From assembly GCF_963675905.1 (NCBI RefSeq), contig NZ_OY780936.1:620001-684000 (forward strand): a DNA stretch of 64,000 nucleotides. The letters are read 5' to 3'. The stretch is from an uncultured Bacteroides sp. Lineage in GTDB: Bacteria; Bacteroidota; Bacteroidia; Bacteroidales; Bacteroidaceae. Made by a program: the position numbers and the translations under genes. Below, piece after piece: positions 35,022 through 45,172 of this stretch. The number at the start of each line of letters is the position of its first letter. Within the stretch, counting starts at the first letter, position 1. The notes under the pieces were generated by a model. It had not been told where the DNA came from. It was given only the letters and a program-made list of their open reading frames with translations, and did not search any database.

Positions 35022-36947
35022 TTACAATTCTTCGATTTCTTTAAGCCATAGAGCTGAACTTGCGTCACTTGGCATGCGCCAGTCACCACGCGGACTGATA
35101 GAGATGCTTCCTACTTTAGGACCATCAGGTAAGCATGAACGTTTGAACTGTTGGTTAAAGAAACGGCGGAAGAAAGTGTGTAGCCATTTTTTAATGGTTT
35201 CTTTATCATACGATCCTGCAAAAGCAATGTTTGCCAGATAATATATTTTAGCCGGACGGAAACCAAAACGCATTGTGTAATAAAGGAAGAAGTCGTGAAG
35301 CTCGTATGGGCCTACTAAATCTTCTGTTTTTTGCAGAATATTTCCATCCTCGTCTGCAGGTATAAGTTCCGGGCTAATAGGAGTAGCTACAATATCTGTC
35401 AGGATTATAGCAGCATCTTCTTCTACTTCATTCTGGCTTACCCAGTCAACCAAATGTTTAACCAGCGTTTTGGGTATGCTAACATTAACGCCATACATTG
35501 ACATGTGATCTCCGTTATAGGTAGCCCATCCTAAAGCAAGTTCCGAAAGGTCACCGGTTCCAATAACCATACCGCCTGTTTGGTTTGCTACATCCATAAG
35601 GATTTGTGTACGTTCTCTAGCCTGTGAGTTTTCATAAGTAACATCGTGCACATTTATATCATGATCAATGTCTTTGAAATGTTGGATACACGCAGCTTTT
35701 ATATCTATTTCACGAATACTAACTCCTAATTCTTTCATCAGGTTGATAGCATTGTTATAAGTACGGTCGGTTGTTCCGAAACCAGGCATGGTAATTCCTA
35801 GAATATCTTTACGTGAAAGTCCCAGTTTATCGAAAGTCTTTACGCATACAAGTAAGGCTAGCGTGGAATCCAGTCCTCCGGAAATACCTAAAACTGCCGT
35901 TTTTGAATGTGTGTGAACTAGACGTTTAGCCAGACCGGAAACCTGTATCTCAAAGATTTCTTCGCATCTTTCATTCAGAGTTTTTCCAGTAGGTACAAAT
36001 GGAAGAGCATCTATTTTACGGCTAAGACTTAAAGGGCGGCTGTTTGTAAGTTCGGTGGTAACGTGAATTGCTTCTGCATCCTTATAATCACCACTATTTG
36101 CTGAGAAAGTTGTGTTAATACGTCTTTCTGTGCGTAAACGTTCCACATCTATTTCTGAAATAACCATTTGTTCTTCCAGACTGAATCGTTTGGATTCTGC
36201 AAGCAGAGCTCCGTTTTCATATATTAATCCGTTACCGGCAAATACTACATCAGTAGTTGATTCTCCAAAACCGCAGGAAGAGAATATATATGCGGCAATG
36301 CAGCGCGCAGACTGCTGACTGATAAGTGACCGAACATAATTATGTTTGGCAATACCTTCATTATCGGCAGAAAGATTAATAAGAATCTCTGCACCCTTTA
36401 ATGCCAGTTTAGAACTGGGAGGAATTACAGACCACAGGTCTTCACATATCTCTACACCAAAACAACAATCTGGAGTATCGAAAAGTAAGTTTGAACTAAC
36501 AGGTACCAACTGACCACAGAGACGCACTGTTTTATCAACCACATCTCTGGCCGAAGTGAACCAGCGTTGCTCGTAGAATTCTTTATAGTTTGGTAAGTAA
36601 GTTTTTGGAACCACACCAAGAATTTTTCCTCCTTGAAACACAACTGCAGCATTTATAAGGATTGTATTGGTTATTACCGGCATTCCTACTATACAAATAA
36701 TATCAAGTTGGCGAGTATTATTCATTACTTGCACTAATCCCATTTCTGCTTTTTCCAGCAGAAGTTGCTGGGCAAATAGGTCGGCACACGTATATCCGGT
36801 GATACATAGTTCTGGGAAAGCAATAATCTGAACACCTTTTTCTTCGGCTTCATTTATCATTTTCTCAATTTGTTCAGCATTATACTGGCAATCGGCTACT
36901 TTTACCGGTGGCACTGCTGCGGCCACTTTTACAAATCCGTAGTTCAT
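35022..36947 (-). CDS. nadE: Glutamine-dependent NAD+ synthetase
   Basis: The start is ATG 36947 ([14 protein letters not shown]), giving 641 residues. The N-terminal half is a nitrilase-fold glutaminase with the Glu in [11 protein letters not shown], a Lys in [15 protein letters not shown] and the nucleophile Cys in GVEICEDLW. The C-terminal half is the synthetase with the P-loop [12 protein letters not shown] and [17 protein letters not shown]. It amidates nicotinate adenine dinucleotide using ammonia tunnelled from glutamine. It is a monocistronic unit bounded by hairpins and unrelated to the glycan loci on either side. Confidence 0.95.
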   Translation of the reverse strand: MNYGFVKVAAAVPPVKVADCQYNAEQIEKMINEAEEKGVQIIAFPELCITGYTCADLFAQQLLLEKAEMGLVQVMNNTRQLDIICIVGMPVITNTILINAAVVFQGGKILGVVPKTYLPNYKEFYEQRWFTSARDVVDKTVRLCGQLVPVSSNLLFDTPDCCFGVEICEDLWSVIPPSSKLALKGAEILINLSADNEGIAKHNYVRSLISQQSARCIAAYIFSSCGFGESTTDVVFAGNGLIYENGALLAESKRFSLEEQMVISEIDVERLRTERRINTTFSANSGDYKDAEAIHVTTELTNSRPLSLSRKIDALPFVPTGKTLNERCEEIFEIQVSGLAKRLVHTHSKTAVLGISGGLDSTLALLVCVKTFDKLGLSRKDILGITMPGFGTTDRTYNNAINLMKELGVSIREIDIKAACIQHFKDIDHDINVHDVTYENSQARERTQILMDVANQTGGMVIGTGDLSELALGWATYNGDHMSMYGVNVSIPKTLVKHLVDWVSQNEVEEDAAIILTDIVATPISPELIPADEDGNILQKTEDLVGPYELHDFFLYYTMRFGFRPAKIYYLANIAFAGSYDKETIKKWLHTFFRRFFNQQFKRSCLPDGPKVGSISISPRGDWRMPSDASSALWLKEIEEL

Positions 36948-36977
36948 TTTTTCCTTTATTAATCTGAATTGATAGTA

Positions 36978-36985
36978 CAAAAGTA
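36978..36985 (-). promoter_or_regulatory. Promoter -7 box of nadE
   Basis: TACTTTTG on the minus strand (36985-36978) fits TAnnTTTG 31 bp before ATG 36947. No good -33 box is seen because the upstream space is taken by the preceding terminator hairpin. Confidence 0.5.
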
Positions 36986-36989
36986 GTGA

Positions 36990-37040
36990 ATAAAAAGATA
37001 ATCCGGTTAAATAAACAACTTAATTTATTTAACCGGATTA
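36990..37040 (-). terminator. Terminator of the minus-strand pectin operon
   Basis: A perfect 17-bp stem (36999-37015 with 37024-37040) is followed on the minus strand by CTTTTTATT. It ends the operon that runs from 44933 to 37074. Confidence 0.8.
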
Positions 37041-37073
37041 TTCAATCCTATTTTAGGAAAAATGAGACTTTGA

Positions 37074-38501
37074 TTAGTATTTTACCCCATCAACAGTAAT
37101 TCGATTGTATTCTATCATCTCTGCATCATCGGTAACAAATAATGGCCGTCCGTCTGGTTTCTCGTAGTGGAAATCAATATTGTTGAATGTTACATTCTTT
37201 GCATGACGGATGTAGAATCCCTTGGCTGGTATTGTTCCAAACATTAACGGATCCGGATAAACTTTTATCTGTTCGGGAGGAACAATCTTGCCATCTTCTG
37301 CTGTATATCCACCCTTATGGTAGATATGTATATCACTCAGTGTAACATCTTCTATAATGCTTCCAGGTATTCCACTTATGATGGATGAAAATTGAGAATC
37401 TGCATTATATACATTTACATTGCTGATTCGCACTCTTTTCATACTTCCTTTGGGCGTTCCTTCCGGACTTCTCATTCTTCCGCCTAGTCGGAGGAATATT
37501 GGAGAATTAACAATATCCCGCATAGTGATATTACTAACCACAATATCTTCCAGATGACCACCATCAACAGTTTCTATAGCCAAGCCTCTGCAACGGTCGA
37601 ATATGCAGTTGGCTATTGCGATGTTTTTAAATCCGCCACTTGATTCTGTTCCAAGCTTTATTCTTCCACAAACATAAGCATGATCAGGAGCTTGTGGCTC
37701 AAATCTTTCATAGGTAGCGTTCATTGCTGTTCCCTGATCAAAGCCTGAGACCAGACAACCGGTAATGGTTACGTTTTCTGTATCTCTGAAGTATCCTAAA
37801 GCGTAAGAAGCTTTCAGTACAATTGCATCATCCCAAGGAGAATTTACCGTACAATCTGTAATACGTACGTTTTTGCAGCAGTCAATATCGAATCCGTCGC
37901 GGTTAGTATCAACTTTTAGGTTTAGTACACTAAGATTATCCACACCAGTTGCAAGTAGGGCAAAGTGTCCACAATGAAGCATGGAGATATCTTTAATGAT
38001 TACATTCTTACAGTTCTTCAAACTGATAGCTTTATTCCCGGCTCCGGGCAGGCGGCTTTCTTCGCGAGATAGTCCTTTACCGTAAATAAGTCCCGAACCA
38101 CAAATGGTAATATCTTCCAGTCCGATGCCCCACATAAGAGAATTTTTCCAATGGCTGTGGCCGAAATCCTGATATTTATAGAATTCATTTGGTTCAGCAA
38201 CATCATATCCCTGATCCTTTGTTGGGAAGGCAGCCACAATACGAGCTCCTGATTCCAGAAAAATAGTGATATGACTTTTCAGACGAATAGAATAGCAGGC
38301 ATATTCTCCCGAAGGTATATAAACCGTTCCTCCTCCTTCATTAGAAGCATTCTCTATAGCTTGGTTGATAGAAGGAGAATCTATCGTTTTTCCGTCTCCT
38401 TTAGCGCCGAAATCCTTTACATTGTAAATCTTAGCCTGAAGTTGGAAAGCTCCTGCCAGCATAAAGAGTGCGAACAGGAAATATATTTTAATCTGTTTCA
38501 T
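37074..38501 (-). CDS. GH28 family polygalacturonase/rhamnogalacturonan hydrolase
   Basis: A 475-residue exported enzyme (signal peptide about 1-24) with a right-handed parallel beta-helix. The GH28 catalytic Asp residues sit in DGFDIDCCKN and SPWDDAIVLKAS, and the usual GHG is replaced by GTESSGG. The N-terminal VKDFGAKGDGKTIDSPSINQAIENA is the typical pectin-lyase-fold entry motif. These features fit exo-acting enzymes on rhamnogalacturonan or galacturonan fragments. Its ATG overlaps the stop of the DUF4450 gene by 4 bp. Confidence 0.9.
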   Translation of the reverse strand: MKQIKIYFLFALFMLAGAFQLQAKIYNVKDFGAKGDGKTIDSPSINQAIENASNEGGGTVYIPSGEYACYSIRLKSHITIFLESGARIVAAFPTKDQGYDVAEPNEFYKYQDFGHSHWKNSLMWGIGLEDITICGSGLIYGKGLSREESRLPGAGNKAISLKNCKNVIIKDISMLHCGHFALLATGVDNLSVLNLKVDTNRDGFDIDCCKNVRITDCTVNSPWDDAIVLKASYALGYFRDTENVTITGCLVSGFDQGTAMNATYERFEPQAPDHAYVCGRIKLGTESSGGFKNIAIANCIFDRCRGLAIETVDGGHLEDIVVSNITMRDIVNSPIFLRLGGRMRSPEGTPKGSMKRVRISNVNVYNADSQFSSIISGIPGSIIEDVTLSDIHIYHKGGYTAEDGKIVPPEQIKVYPDPLMFGTIPAKGFYIRHAKNVTFNNIDFHYEKPDGRPLFVTDDAEMIEYNRITVDGVKY

Positions 38502-39265
38502 AGCTTAAATTCTTTTTTAAATAGTTCGGGTATCATAAAGCTGTTGTAATCGGCCTTTGCATTCTGAAGATAAAAACAGAAATAGAGTTTACCGTTTATC
38601 AGTTTGCTGGTACCAGTTAGGGCAGGAGCATCTGTTTTCTTACCAGATTCATGAAATATAAGTGGGGAAGTCTGCTTATGCGCATCAGATAGTCTGATAT
38701 CAGAATTTTCAGGAACAACGGCCTGAACAACTTTCAGGTTTAGACTTTCGTCGTAATATACAGTGAGTGCGCTACCTTCTACGCTGAATACATTGTCTTT
38801 ACAATATTCAGGTTTAAGATCACTGTCTGCTTTATTTTGAAGCACCTTTGCATAACAACCTCCAAAACTCCAGAATAAATCGATACCATCCGGTAAATTT
38901 AGTCCTTCAACTTCCATAACGAATCCGTCACTATCTGTTAGTTTGGCAACACGGACAATAACTTTTCCATCTTTCAACAGGTTATCTTCCAAAATGTAAA
39001 TCAACTTGTTTTCCTCTTTTTTGAGCTTCACACTTTTTAGTTCGCTACCCCAAATACTTTTCTGACCAGCAATGAGCCCAAGTTTGAAGTTTCCCGCCAT
39101 TTGTGGAAAATGAAAAGAAAATTCAGGAGTTTTACATGCCAGTATCCGAGGTGCTGTTTGTGTTCCGCTTAATACATAAGAAAACTTACTCTCTCCACCG
39201 GCATAAGCGTGAATGCCGGCAAAGAGAGTAAGCAATACAAAAAATACTTTTTTTAGTTTACTCAT
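38498..39265 (-). CDS. Short DUF4450 protein (N-terminal domain only)
   Basis: A 255-residue exported protein (signal peptide about 1-22, ending HAYA). Residues about 40-240 match what I know of DUF4450: FHFPQMAGNFKLGLI, the GLNLPDGIDLFWSFGG segment, LKPEYCKDNVFSVEG and PENSDIRLSDAHKQTSPL. In related pectin loci this domain usually begins a protein of over 1000 residues with a large glycosidase-like C-terminal part; here the reading frame ends cleanly after it. It is coupled by 4-8 bp overlaps to both GH28 neighbours. Its role in binding or catalysis is unknown. Confidence 0.7.
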   Translation of the reverse strand: MSKLKKVFFVLLTLFAGIHAYAGGESKFSYVLSGTQTAPRILACKTPEFSFHFPQMAGNFKLGLIAGQKSIWGSELKSVKLKKEENKLIYILEDNLLKDGKVIVRVAKLTDSDGFVMEVEGLNLPDGIDLFWSFGGCYAKVLQNKADSDLKPEYCKDNVFSVEGSALTVYYDESLNLKVVQAVVPENSDIRLSDAHKQTSPLIFHESGKKTDAPALTGTSKLINGKLYFCFYLQNAKADYNSFMIPELFKKEFKL

Positions 39266-40727
39266 ATTGAATATTACTCTTAAGGTTTATATTCTCTTTA
39301 AGCTCTACTTTACTTTTATCTGCAACTCTTAAACGTATATTACGCAGATTGAAATTATTAGTAAAAGTTATTTTCCCTGCTTTTTCAACATTAGCTTTGA
39401 TGTTATTAAGATAAAAGTTTTCCAATCTTAATTCTTTGTCCCAACCTATTGCTGTGATAAATTGTTTTGAGCCTTTAACTTTTACATTCCAAAAATAGAC
39501 ATTTTTAAAATGTGGATAACCTTTTTCTGCAGGAATTACTTGAGTAAGCATAGTTTTCCAATGCTCGGGAATCTCTTTTCCTACATATTTCTCAGGCAAA
39601 GTAGAATAGCTATAGCTTGGATTCCAGTTTAAATCGACTGCTAAGACACTGCCTACACTATCTGCTTTAACATCCGTCATATAAATATTCTCTACAGTAC
39701 CCCCTCTGTTCATTGCCGATTTAATACGAAGAGCTGATGAAGTACCACATGCTTTCATGTTATAAGCCAGAATATTTCTTATAGAGCCCGAAGTTTCACT
39801 ACCACAAGTTATTAATCCAGCTCCTTTCCGGGTAGTGCAGTTACGAATTACTATATATTCAGTAGGGCGATTTACGCGTAGCCCATCAGCATCTCTTCCT
39901 GATTTGAGACAAATATTATCATCATTACAGTCAATATCACAATTCTCAATCAGAATCCTTTTCGAAGAATCAATATCAAGACCATCGGTACTTGGTCCGT
40001 GTCCACCAATGTTATTGTTTACATTTACACCATTGATGGTGCAATATGAAGAATACAATACCTGAACAGCCCAGAATCCGGTTCTCATTATATGAATATC
40101 CTTCAGAGTGATATCCGAACTATTTGAAATCAATATACCTCTTACCCGTTTGCAGTCGTAATCTACAATCCAACGTAGACCTTCTTTTTCATATTCCTTT
40201 CGCATCTCCCAATATTTATCCCAGAAAACCTTTCCTTGACAATCCAGCGTTCCTTCTCCTGAAATAGCTGCATTTTTTTGGCCGGTTACATTAATAACAG
40301 CCGATGGCCATACCATTTCTATGCCGGCAACGCGTGTCTTGAATTCAGGATAATCATTAATGTTAGTACTAGCGAGTAAATTAACCCCTTTTCCGATGCA
40401 AAAATTAACTCCTTTTTTTATAAATAGTGCCCCCGTCAGATAATTCCCCGGTTCAAAGGTCACCGTTCCTCCGCCAGCCAGGCTACATGCATCAATGGCG
40501 TCTTGTATTTGCTTGGTGCATATAGTCTTTCCATCGTTTATAGCCTGGTAATCTTTTACATTAAAGGTTTTACCTTTCGGGTATGTTTTTGCTCCTACAT
40601 CAGAAGCCCAGGAAAGATTATGTTTTACTTTTTCCCCAGTCCAGTTAATTGAAGGAATTGTTTTGTTTTGAGCTACACATCCGGTTGTTAAAATTGTGAA
40701 CAGATATATAAGTAAGTTTTTTTTCAT
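39258..40727 (-). CDS. GH28 family glycoside hydrolase, lipoprotein
   Basis: A 489-residue beta-helix enzyme whose N-terminus carries a lipobox (LTTGCVAQ, Cys at about residue 17), so it is probably membrane-anchored. Catalytic-site motifs are STDGLDIDSSK and CNDDNICLKSGRDADG, and the GHG site is replaced by CGSETSGS. Long inserts follow the core. GH28 members in rhamnogalacturonan loci act as exo-galacturonidases or rhamnogalacturonan galacturonohydrolases. The 3' end overlaps the DUF4450 start by 8 bp; the CE12 gene lies 21 bp upstream. Confidence 0.9.
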   Translation of the reverse strand: MKKNLLIYLFTILTTGCVAQNKTIPSINWTGEKVKHNLSWASDVGAKTYPKGKTFNVKDYQAINDGKTICTKQIQDAIDACSLAGGGTVTFEPGNYLTGALFIKKGVNFCIGKGVNLLASTNINDYPEFKTRVAGIEMVWPSAVINVTGQKNAAISGEGTLDCQGKVFWDKYWEMRKEYEKEGLRWIVDYDCKRVRGILISNSSDITLKDIHIMRTGFWAVQVLYSSYCTINGVNVNNNIGGHGPSTDGLDIDSSKRILIENCDIDCNDDNICLKSGRDADGLRVNRPTEYIVIRNCTTRKGAGLITCGSETSGSIRNILAYNMKACGTSSALRIKSAMNRGGTVENIYMTDVKADSVGSVLAVDLNWNPSYSYSTLPEKYVGKEIPEHWKTMLTQVIPAEKGYPHFKNVYFWNVKVKGSKQFITAIGWDKELRLENFYLNNIKANVEKAGKITFTNNFNLRNIRLRVADKSKVELKENINLKSNIQYE

Positions 40728-40748
40728 ATTTTATTTCGTTGTTATATT

Positions 40749-42020
40749 TTAGTTTCCGTCTGGTTTCTCAACTTCAGTAAAAGGACTTTGGTTCCAGTGA
40801 AAAGAAGCAAGACTATCCGGCTGTTTTGGATTGAATGGCTTGTAATCTTTTCTTAGATACTTTACGATATCCAGTTTGTTTGTTTTCATTCCTTCGATAA
40901 TGCATTTGGATATTTCGTATGCTCCGTAAGGATTAAAGTGAGTGTTGTCTGCTAAAGGTTGTGTTTGTCCTGGGTAAGTGTTTGCCGGATAATGTACAAA
41001 TGCATTTTTAGATGGTTCAATTCCCCATGTTTCATAAAGTGTTCGTGTTGTGGCGTTGAGATCAATTAATGGTATATTTTCTTCAATAGATAATTTCTTC
41101 ATTGCATTTGGATATTCTCCGTGAGTATCCATAATTTTACCTTTTTCATTAAAACTTCTTCGTTGGGTAGGAGTAACCAGAACAGGATGTGCTCCTCTTG
41201 CTTTTGCTTCCTGTATAAATGTGCGAAGACTTGATGTGAATGAAAGGTATGGACCTTTTCCCGGGCCTTTCTGCTTCTGATCGTTGTGACCAAATTCCAT
41301 AAATATATAGTCACCGGCTTTCATTTGTGTAAGTGCTTTGGCTAATCTTCCAGCGGAGATAAATGTGTTGGCAGATTCGCCTGATTCTGCATAATTAGCA
41401 AAACATACATGTTTGTCAAAGAAACGTGGAATCATTTGTCCCCAGCTAGCCCAAGGTTCATTGTCCTGATCTACTACAGTAGAGTTTCCACAAAGGAATA
41501 TAGTTGGAACGTTATTTACTTTTTCAATAGTGAGTGTCTCTAGAAGAGGTGCGTCACCATTAAATTCCAATGTTAGTTTATCATCCCAGTTAAGTTTCTT
41601 CTTCTCTCGCGCTTTAATCTTTACAAACTCATTTTCGCTGATTTTTGTATCGCGCTTATTGATAATAAAAGTTTCCTCAATAATTTCGCCTTTTTTAGTG
41701 GGAAGATTCTCAATGAAAAGGCGGCGTGATTCACCTCTTACGGTTGTTATTCCTGCTTTATTTGCAGAACCTATTTTAACGGTTACTTTATAATTTCCAT
41801 CAGGAACCTGGACCGAAAAATAGAACGGTTTATTTTCTCCTGAAGAAGAGGGCTGCAAATCATATCCATAACCTTTTTCAGCAGAAAATCTATCCTGAGA
41901 AGTGATTGCGGTATACCCCTTTAAGGCTTTTCCTTGTGTAAAGTCAAACTTATATTCTACCTTTTGAGCTGCACAAAAAGTGCTTATTAGCAAAGTGGTA
42001 GCTAGTAATTTAAGTTTCAT
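40749..42020 (-). CDS. Rhamnogalacturonan acetylesterase (CE12, SGNH) with N-terminal beta domain
   Basis: The 423-residue protein has a signal peptide (about 1-18), a beta-sandwich of about 140 residues, and an SGNH hydrolase. The nucleophile is Ser180 in LCGNSTVVDQ; block III is FGHNDQKQKG and the Asp/His pair is in DNTHFNPYGA. CE12 enzymes remove acetyl groups from galacturonate in the rhamnogalacturonan backbone so that lyases and hydrolases can act. It lies 24 bp downstream of the GH2 gene. Confidence 0.88.
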   Translation of the reverse strand: MKLKLLATTLLISTFCAAQKVEYKFDFTQGKALKGYTAITSQDRFSAEKGYGYDLQPSSSGENKPFYFSVQVPDGNYKVTVKIGSANKAGITTVRGESRRLFIENLPTKKGEIIEETFIINKRDTKISENEFVKIKAREKKKLNWDDKLTLEFNGDAPLLETLTIEKVNNVPTIFLCGNSTVVDQDNEPWASWGQMIPRFFDKHVCFANYAESGESANTFISAGRLAKALTQMKAGDYIFMEFGHNDQKQKGPGKGPYLSFTSSLRTFIQEAKARGAHPVLVTPTQRRSFNEKGKIMDTHGEYPNAMKKLSIEENIPLIDLNATTRTLYETWGIEPSKNAFVHYPANTYPGQTQPLADNTHFNPYGAYEISKCIIEGMKTNKLDIVKYLRKDYKPFNPKQPDSLASFHWNQSPFTEVEKPDGN

Positions 42021-42044
42021 GTTATTTTTTTTAATCTATTATAA

Positions 42045-44933
42045 TTATAATCCTTTATCTCCTTTTTTCGGTTTTAGTTCATCCGGCGAATCCTTGGTAT
42101 ATGTATCTACCTTCTTTGCTGTTTTAGTATACAGATCTTTAATGGTTTCAAGTGAAACTTCGGTTTGTGGACGGAAGTTGTCGGAATTCATATAATCCAG
42201 AATAGCTTTGTTCATCTGACGGGCAACAATTCTTTTGTCCAGGTTGGAAGTAATATCCATGCTTGTCATCATCAGTTTTCCGTTCAGAACTTTAGCTTCG
42301 AAAAGCATACCAATTTTGCGACTTATAAACCAAGTGTCTATGCTTTGTACCAATGGTTGGAAATCTGCAGGGAAATCAGTAAACTGTATTACCTGTGCTC
42401 TGTTTAGGAGTTCCCACCATTGCAGATTACTATGATAATCGGTAGGGAAGTTTTTGAAAAGAGGATGATAATTGTTCACGAAGATACCTGTTGTATGAGG
42501 AGGACGCATTTTAAACCATGATGTGTTCCAGAATACAGGAGTGAAATATTGCTGTACATCTTTGCCGTATGATATTTTTCTGGCAGCTGTAAGCAATACA
42601 TTTCCACCGTTTTTCAATATCTCAGTAGCTTTTGCATCAACAGAATCAGTTACATAAACCGATCCTTTATCAATAGTAACGGTTTCAGGATATACCCAGA
42701 AATTCCAGTCGTTCACAGCTTCGGTTCCTTCAATAGCTACTTCCAGATTTAGTTTCTGAGCTTTTTCAATAGATACTAGAGGAAACTTCACTAAACCAAG
42801 ACTGAAGCAGTTGCCTACCGGAATATCTTTGATGCTTAGAGTACCTTTTGCTAGTACTTTTCCCCATTCATCTGAAACTTTATAAGTTGTATTGGCATTC
42901 TTTATTGCTGCTTTTCCAAAATGAGCCACTTCTATATTTGCCTGGAAGGTTTCGCTGTTCTTGTATACAAACTTTTCAATTCTTGCAAGAGGTACAGTTG
43001 GGCTACAGAAACGACGAAATTCAGGAGCATTGATATATCCTTTTTCTTCAAAGAATACATTCAATAAACCAACTAATGCTGTACCTTGACCCGAATAATC
43101 GTTCAAAGCTAATAATTGGAATCCGGCATAGTTGGGAGTACGAAGAGTCTTTTCTATTTCGTTTTTGTAGCATAAAGCCTGTAGTTTTCCCGATGCCATC
43201 ATAAATTCATGTCCCAGATCTCCCATTTTACCATCTTCCAGCAAATCTTTGAATATTTCAAAGTTCTTAGCTTTATTAACTCCGGTGTATTTCTTTATTT
43301 CATTAAAATCGGGGAAAGCACACCATTGACCGGTTTCATGAGATACATAAGGTTGAGAAACAGTGTCAATCTTAGCACGATAGTCGGACATTGATTCCGG
43401 CATTGAACCAGCCCAGTCCAGTCCACGCGCACCAGCTTTTACATGATATTGATTCTTAGGCTGCCATTGCCAGCTGCCACCAACAGAAGCTCCCGTGTAT
43501 ACTCTTCGTGGATCGTTTTCTTTCCAGTAATCAACAAATTTGCTTACCCAGGCTACCCAACGTCCTGCAGGTTCATTGCCACAAGCTAGCATACAGAAAG
43601 ATGCATAATTGCCATATTCCTTAGCTATGCGAATAGTTTCATCCATCAAATAATTATCAATAGGTTGTCCCATTCCAAGTTTCGGACCATGGTTAGGCCA
43701 GCTTGGTCCTTCCGGTTGAATGTAGAATCCAACTAAGTCGGCAGCTTCAAATGCAGCTTTTGGAGGACAAAAAGAGTGAAAACGCATGTGGTTTAATCCA
43801 TAATTTTTGCAAATGCGGAATACTCTTTCCCAGTCTTCTAACTGCATGGGAGCATATCCGGTTAAAGGAAAATCGCAGTTTTCAACAGTTCCGCGAAGCA
43901 TTGTTTTGTTGCCGTTTACATAGAAATATTTTCCTTTGATAGTAAAATCGCGCATACCAAACTGAACGTCCTTTTCATCGCTGTTTTTGCCACATTCAAT
44001 TTTTGCTTTCAGTTTGTATAAAGCGGGATCAAATTCATCCCATGTAAGCATGTTGTCACCCATTGGAAGCTCCATTTCTATAGAAAGACTATTGTTTTTA
44101 ATCACAACATCTTTTGATATGGGTAGGAGAGTATGACTCTTTTCTGTATTAAAGCTTTGGGCAGATAGCGTTACTTTAGCCGATACATTCTTTAGCTTAT
44201 CTGATTTAAGCTGAATTTTAACCACTGCTTTTTTATTAGTAACATCAGGATATACCTGAATGTCATCAAAATGAATGGTTGAGCCGGCTGTAAGATTCAT
44301 TTTTCCAACAATACCATTCCAGTTACCTTGAGTTTGGTCGGTTACGCTGTGTGAATCCGGTCCAACATTAATTTCTTTCAAACGATTGTCTACCCGAATA
44401 GATATTTTACATTTCCCCAGGCGGATATAGCTGGTAAGATCGTATTCGTGAGGAACACAAAGACTGTTTTGCATACCCACTTGCTTATCATTAACCCAAA
44501 CCGTTGTTTCTATGTGAGGACGTTCAAGAAAAAGAACAACTCGTTTTCCTTTCCATGAAGAAGGAATAGTAACTTCTTTCTGATACCATGCCACACCTAT
44601 ATAATGTTTATCCGGAGTAAGGAAAAAAGGTAGTTTAACTTTTCCATCTACTCTGTATTTTTCCATGTATGGATTATAATAATAAGAACTGTCGTAAAGA
44701 CTACCTGTCCATTTTGTTCGTACAGTTACATCATCTCCCTTTAATTTTTCAGGCATTGAACCTGGTAAGTTAATTTCTTCATTCAGTCGTTTTTTGAACC
44801 ACTGTTCAACAACACCCGCATCTTTTCTGTCTATCTGGAAATTCCATTTTCCTGAAAGATCAATGCTATTCTGAGCAAAAATTACATGAGTGAATATTAA
44901 AGATAAGATGATAGATGAAATTATTTTTTTCAT
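42045..44933 (-). CDS. GH2 family beta-galactosidase-like enzyme
   Basis: A 962-residue exported enzyme (signal peptide ending VIFAQ). It starts with a jelly-roll sugar-binding domain (IDLSGKWNFQIDR, FLERPHIETTVWVNDKQVG), then an Ig-like domain, and a TIM barrel with the acid/base Glu in LACGNEPAG and the nucleophile Glu in VSHETGQWC. A long C-terminal part of about 350 residues follows. The neighbours suggest beta-galactose or related side chains on rhamnogalacturonan as substrate; exact specificity is open. It heads the minus-strand operon. Confidence 0.88.
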   Translation of the reverse strand: MKKIISSIILSLIFTHVIFAQNSIDLSGKWNFQIDRKDAGVVEQWFKKRLNEEINLPGSMPEKLKGDDVTVRTKWTGSLYDSSYYYNPYMEKYRVDGKVKLPFFLTPDKHYIGVAWYQKEVTIPSSWKGKRVVLFLERPHIETTVWVNDKQVGMQNSLCVPHEYDLTSYIRLGKCKISIRVDNRLKEINVGPDSHSVTDQTQGNWNGIVGKMNLTAGSTIHFDDIQVYPDVTNKKAVVKIQLKSDKLKNVSAKVTLSAQSFNTEKSHTLLPISKDVVIKNNSLSIEMELPMGDNMLTWDEFDPALYKLKAKIECGKNSDEKDVQFGMRDFTIKGKYFYVNGNKTMLRGTVENCDFPLTGYAPMQLEDWERVFRICKNYGLNHMRFHSFCPPKAAFEAADLVGFYIQPEGPSWPNHGPKLGMGQPIDNYLMDETIRIAKEYGNYASFCMLACGNEPAGRWVAWVSKFVDYWKENDPRRVYTGASVGGSWQWQPKNQYHVKAGARGLDWAGSMPESMSDYRAKIDTVSQPYVSHETGQWCAFPDFNEIKKYTGVNKAKNFEIFKDLLEDGKMGDLGHEFMMASGKLQALCYKNEIEKTLRTPNYAGFQLLALNDYSGQGTALVGLLNVFFEEKGYINAPEFRRFCSPTVPLARIEKFVYKNSETFQANIEVAHFGKAAIKNANTTYKVSDEWGKVLAKGTLSIKDIPVGNCFSLGLVKFPLVSIEKAQKLNLEVAIEGTEAVNDWNFWVYPETVTIDKGSVYVTDSVDAKATEILKNGGNVLLTAARKISYGKDVQQYFTPVFWNTSWFKMRPPHTTGIFVNNYHPLFKNFPTDYHSNLQWWELLNRAQVIQFTDFPADFQPLVQSIDTWFISRKIGMLFEAKVLNGKLMMTSMDITSNLDKRIVARQMNKAILDYMNSDNFRPQTEVSLETIKDLYTKTAKKVDTYTKDSPDELKPKKGDKGL

Positions 44934-45172
44934 AATTTAATTGTATAGTTTACATGTTGCTAAGATACAGGCATTCTATTTTTGTATAAATAGAAAGTAG
45001 TACATAAACATAGAATTTCGTATAATTATGCTTCAATTTAAAGCCATTTGTACAATTTTACATCTGTTTTACCCTACTTTCTATGATATTCTCATATATC
45101 TCCTTTTTCCTTTCATTTTAATAAGTGTATATTTGTACACATATTAATTCTTACGTCTAATTTTATTGTTTT
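44934..45172. promoter_or_regulatory. Divergent control region between the GH2 and GH43 operons
   Basis: TATATTTG at 45128-45135 fits a plus-strand -7 box 37 bp before the GH43 ATG. The words TAGAAAGTAG (about 44991-45000) and CTACTTTCTA (about 45074-45083) form an inverted pair in the shared upstream region. Both divergent operons could respond to the hybrid two-component regulator at 57230 through such sites; this is inferred from layout. Confidence 0.5.
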
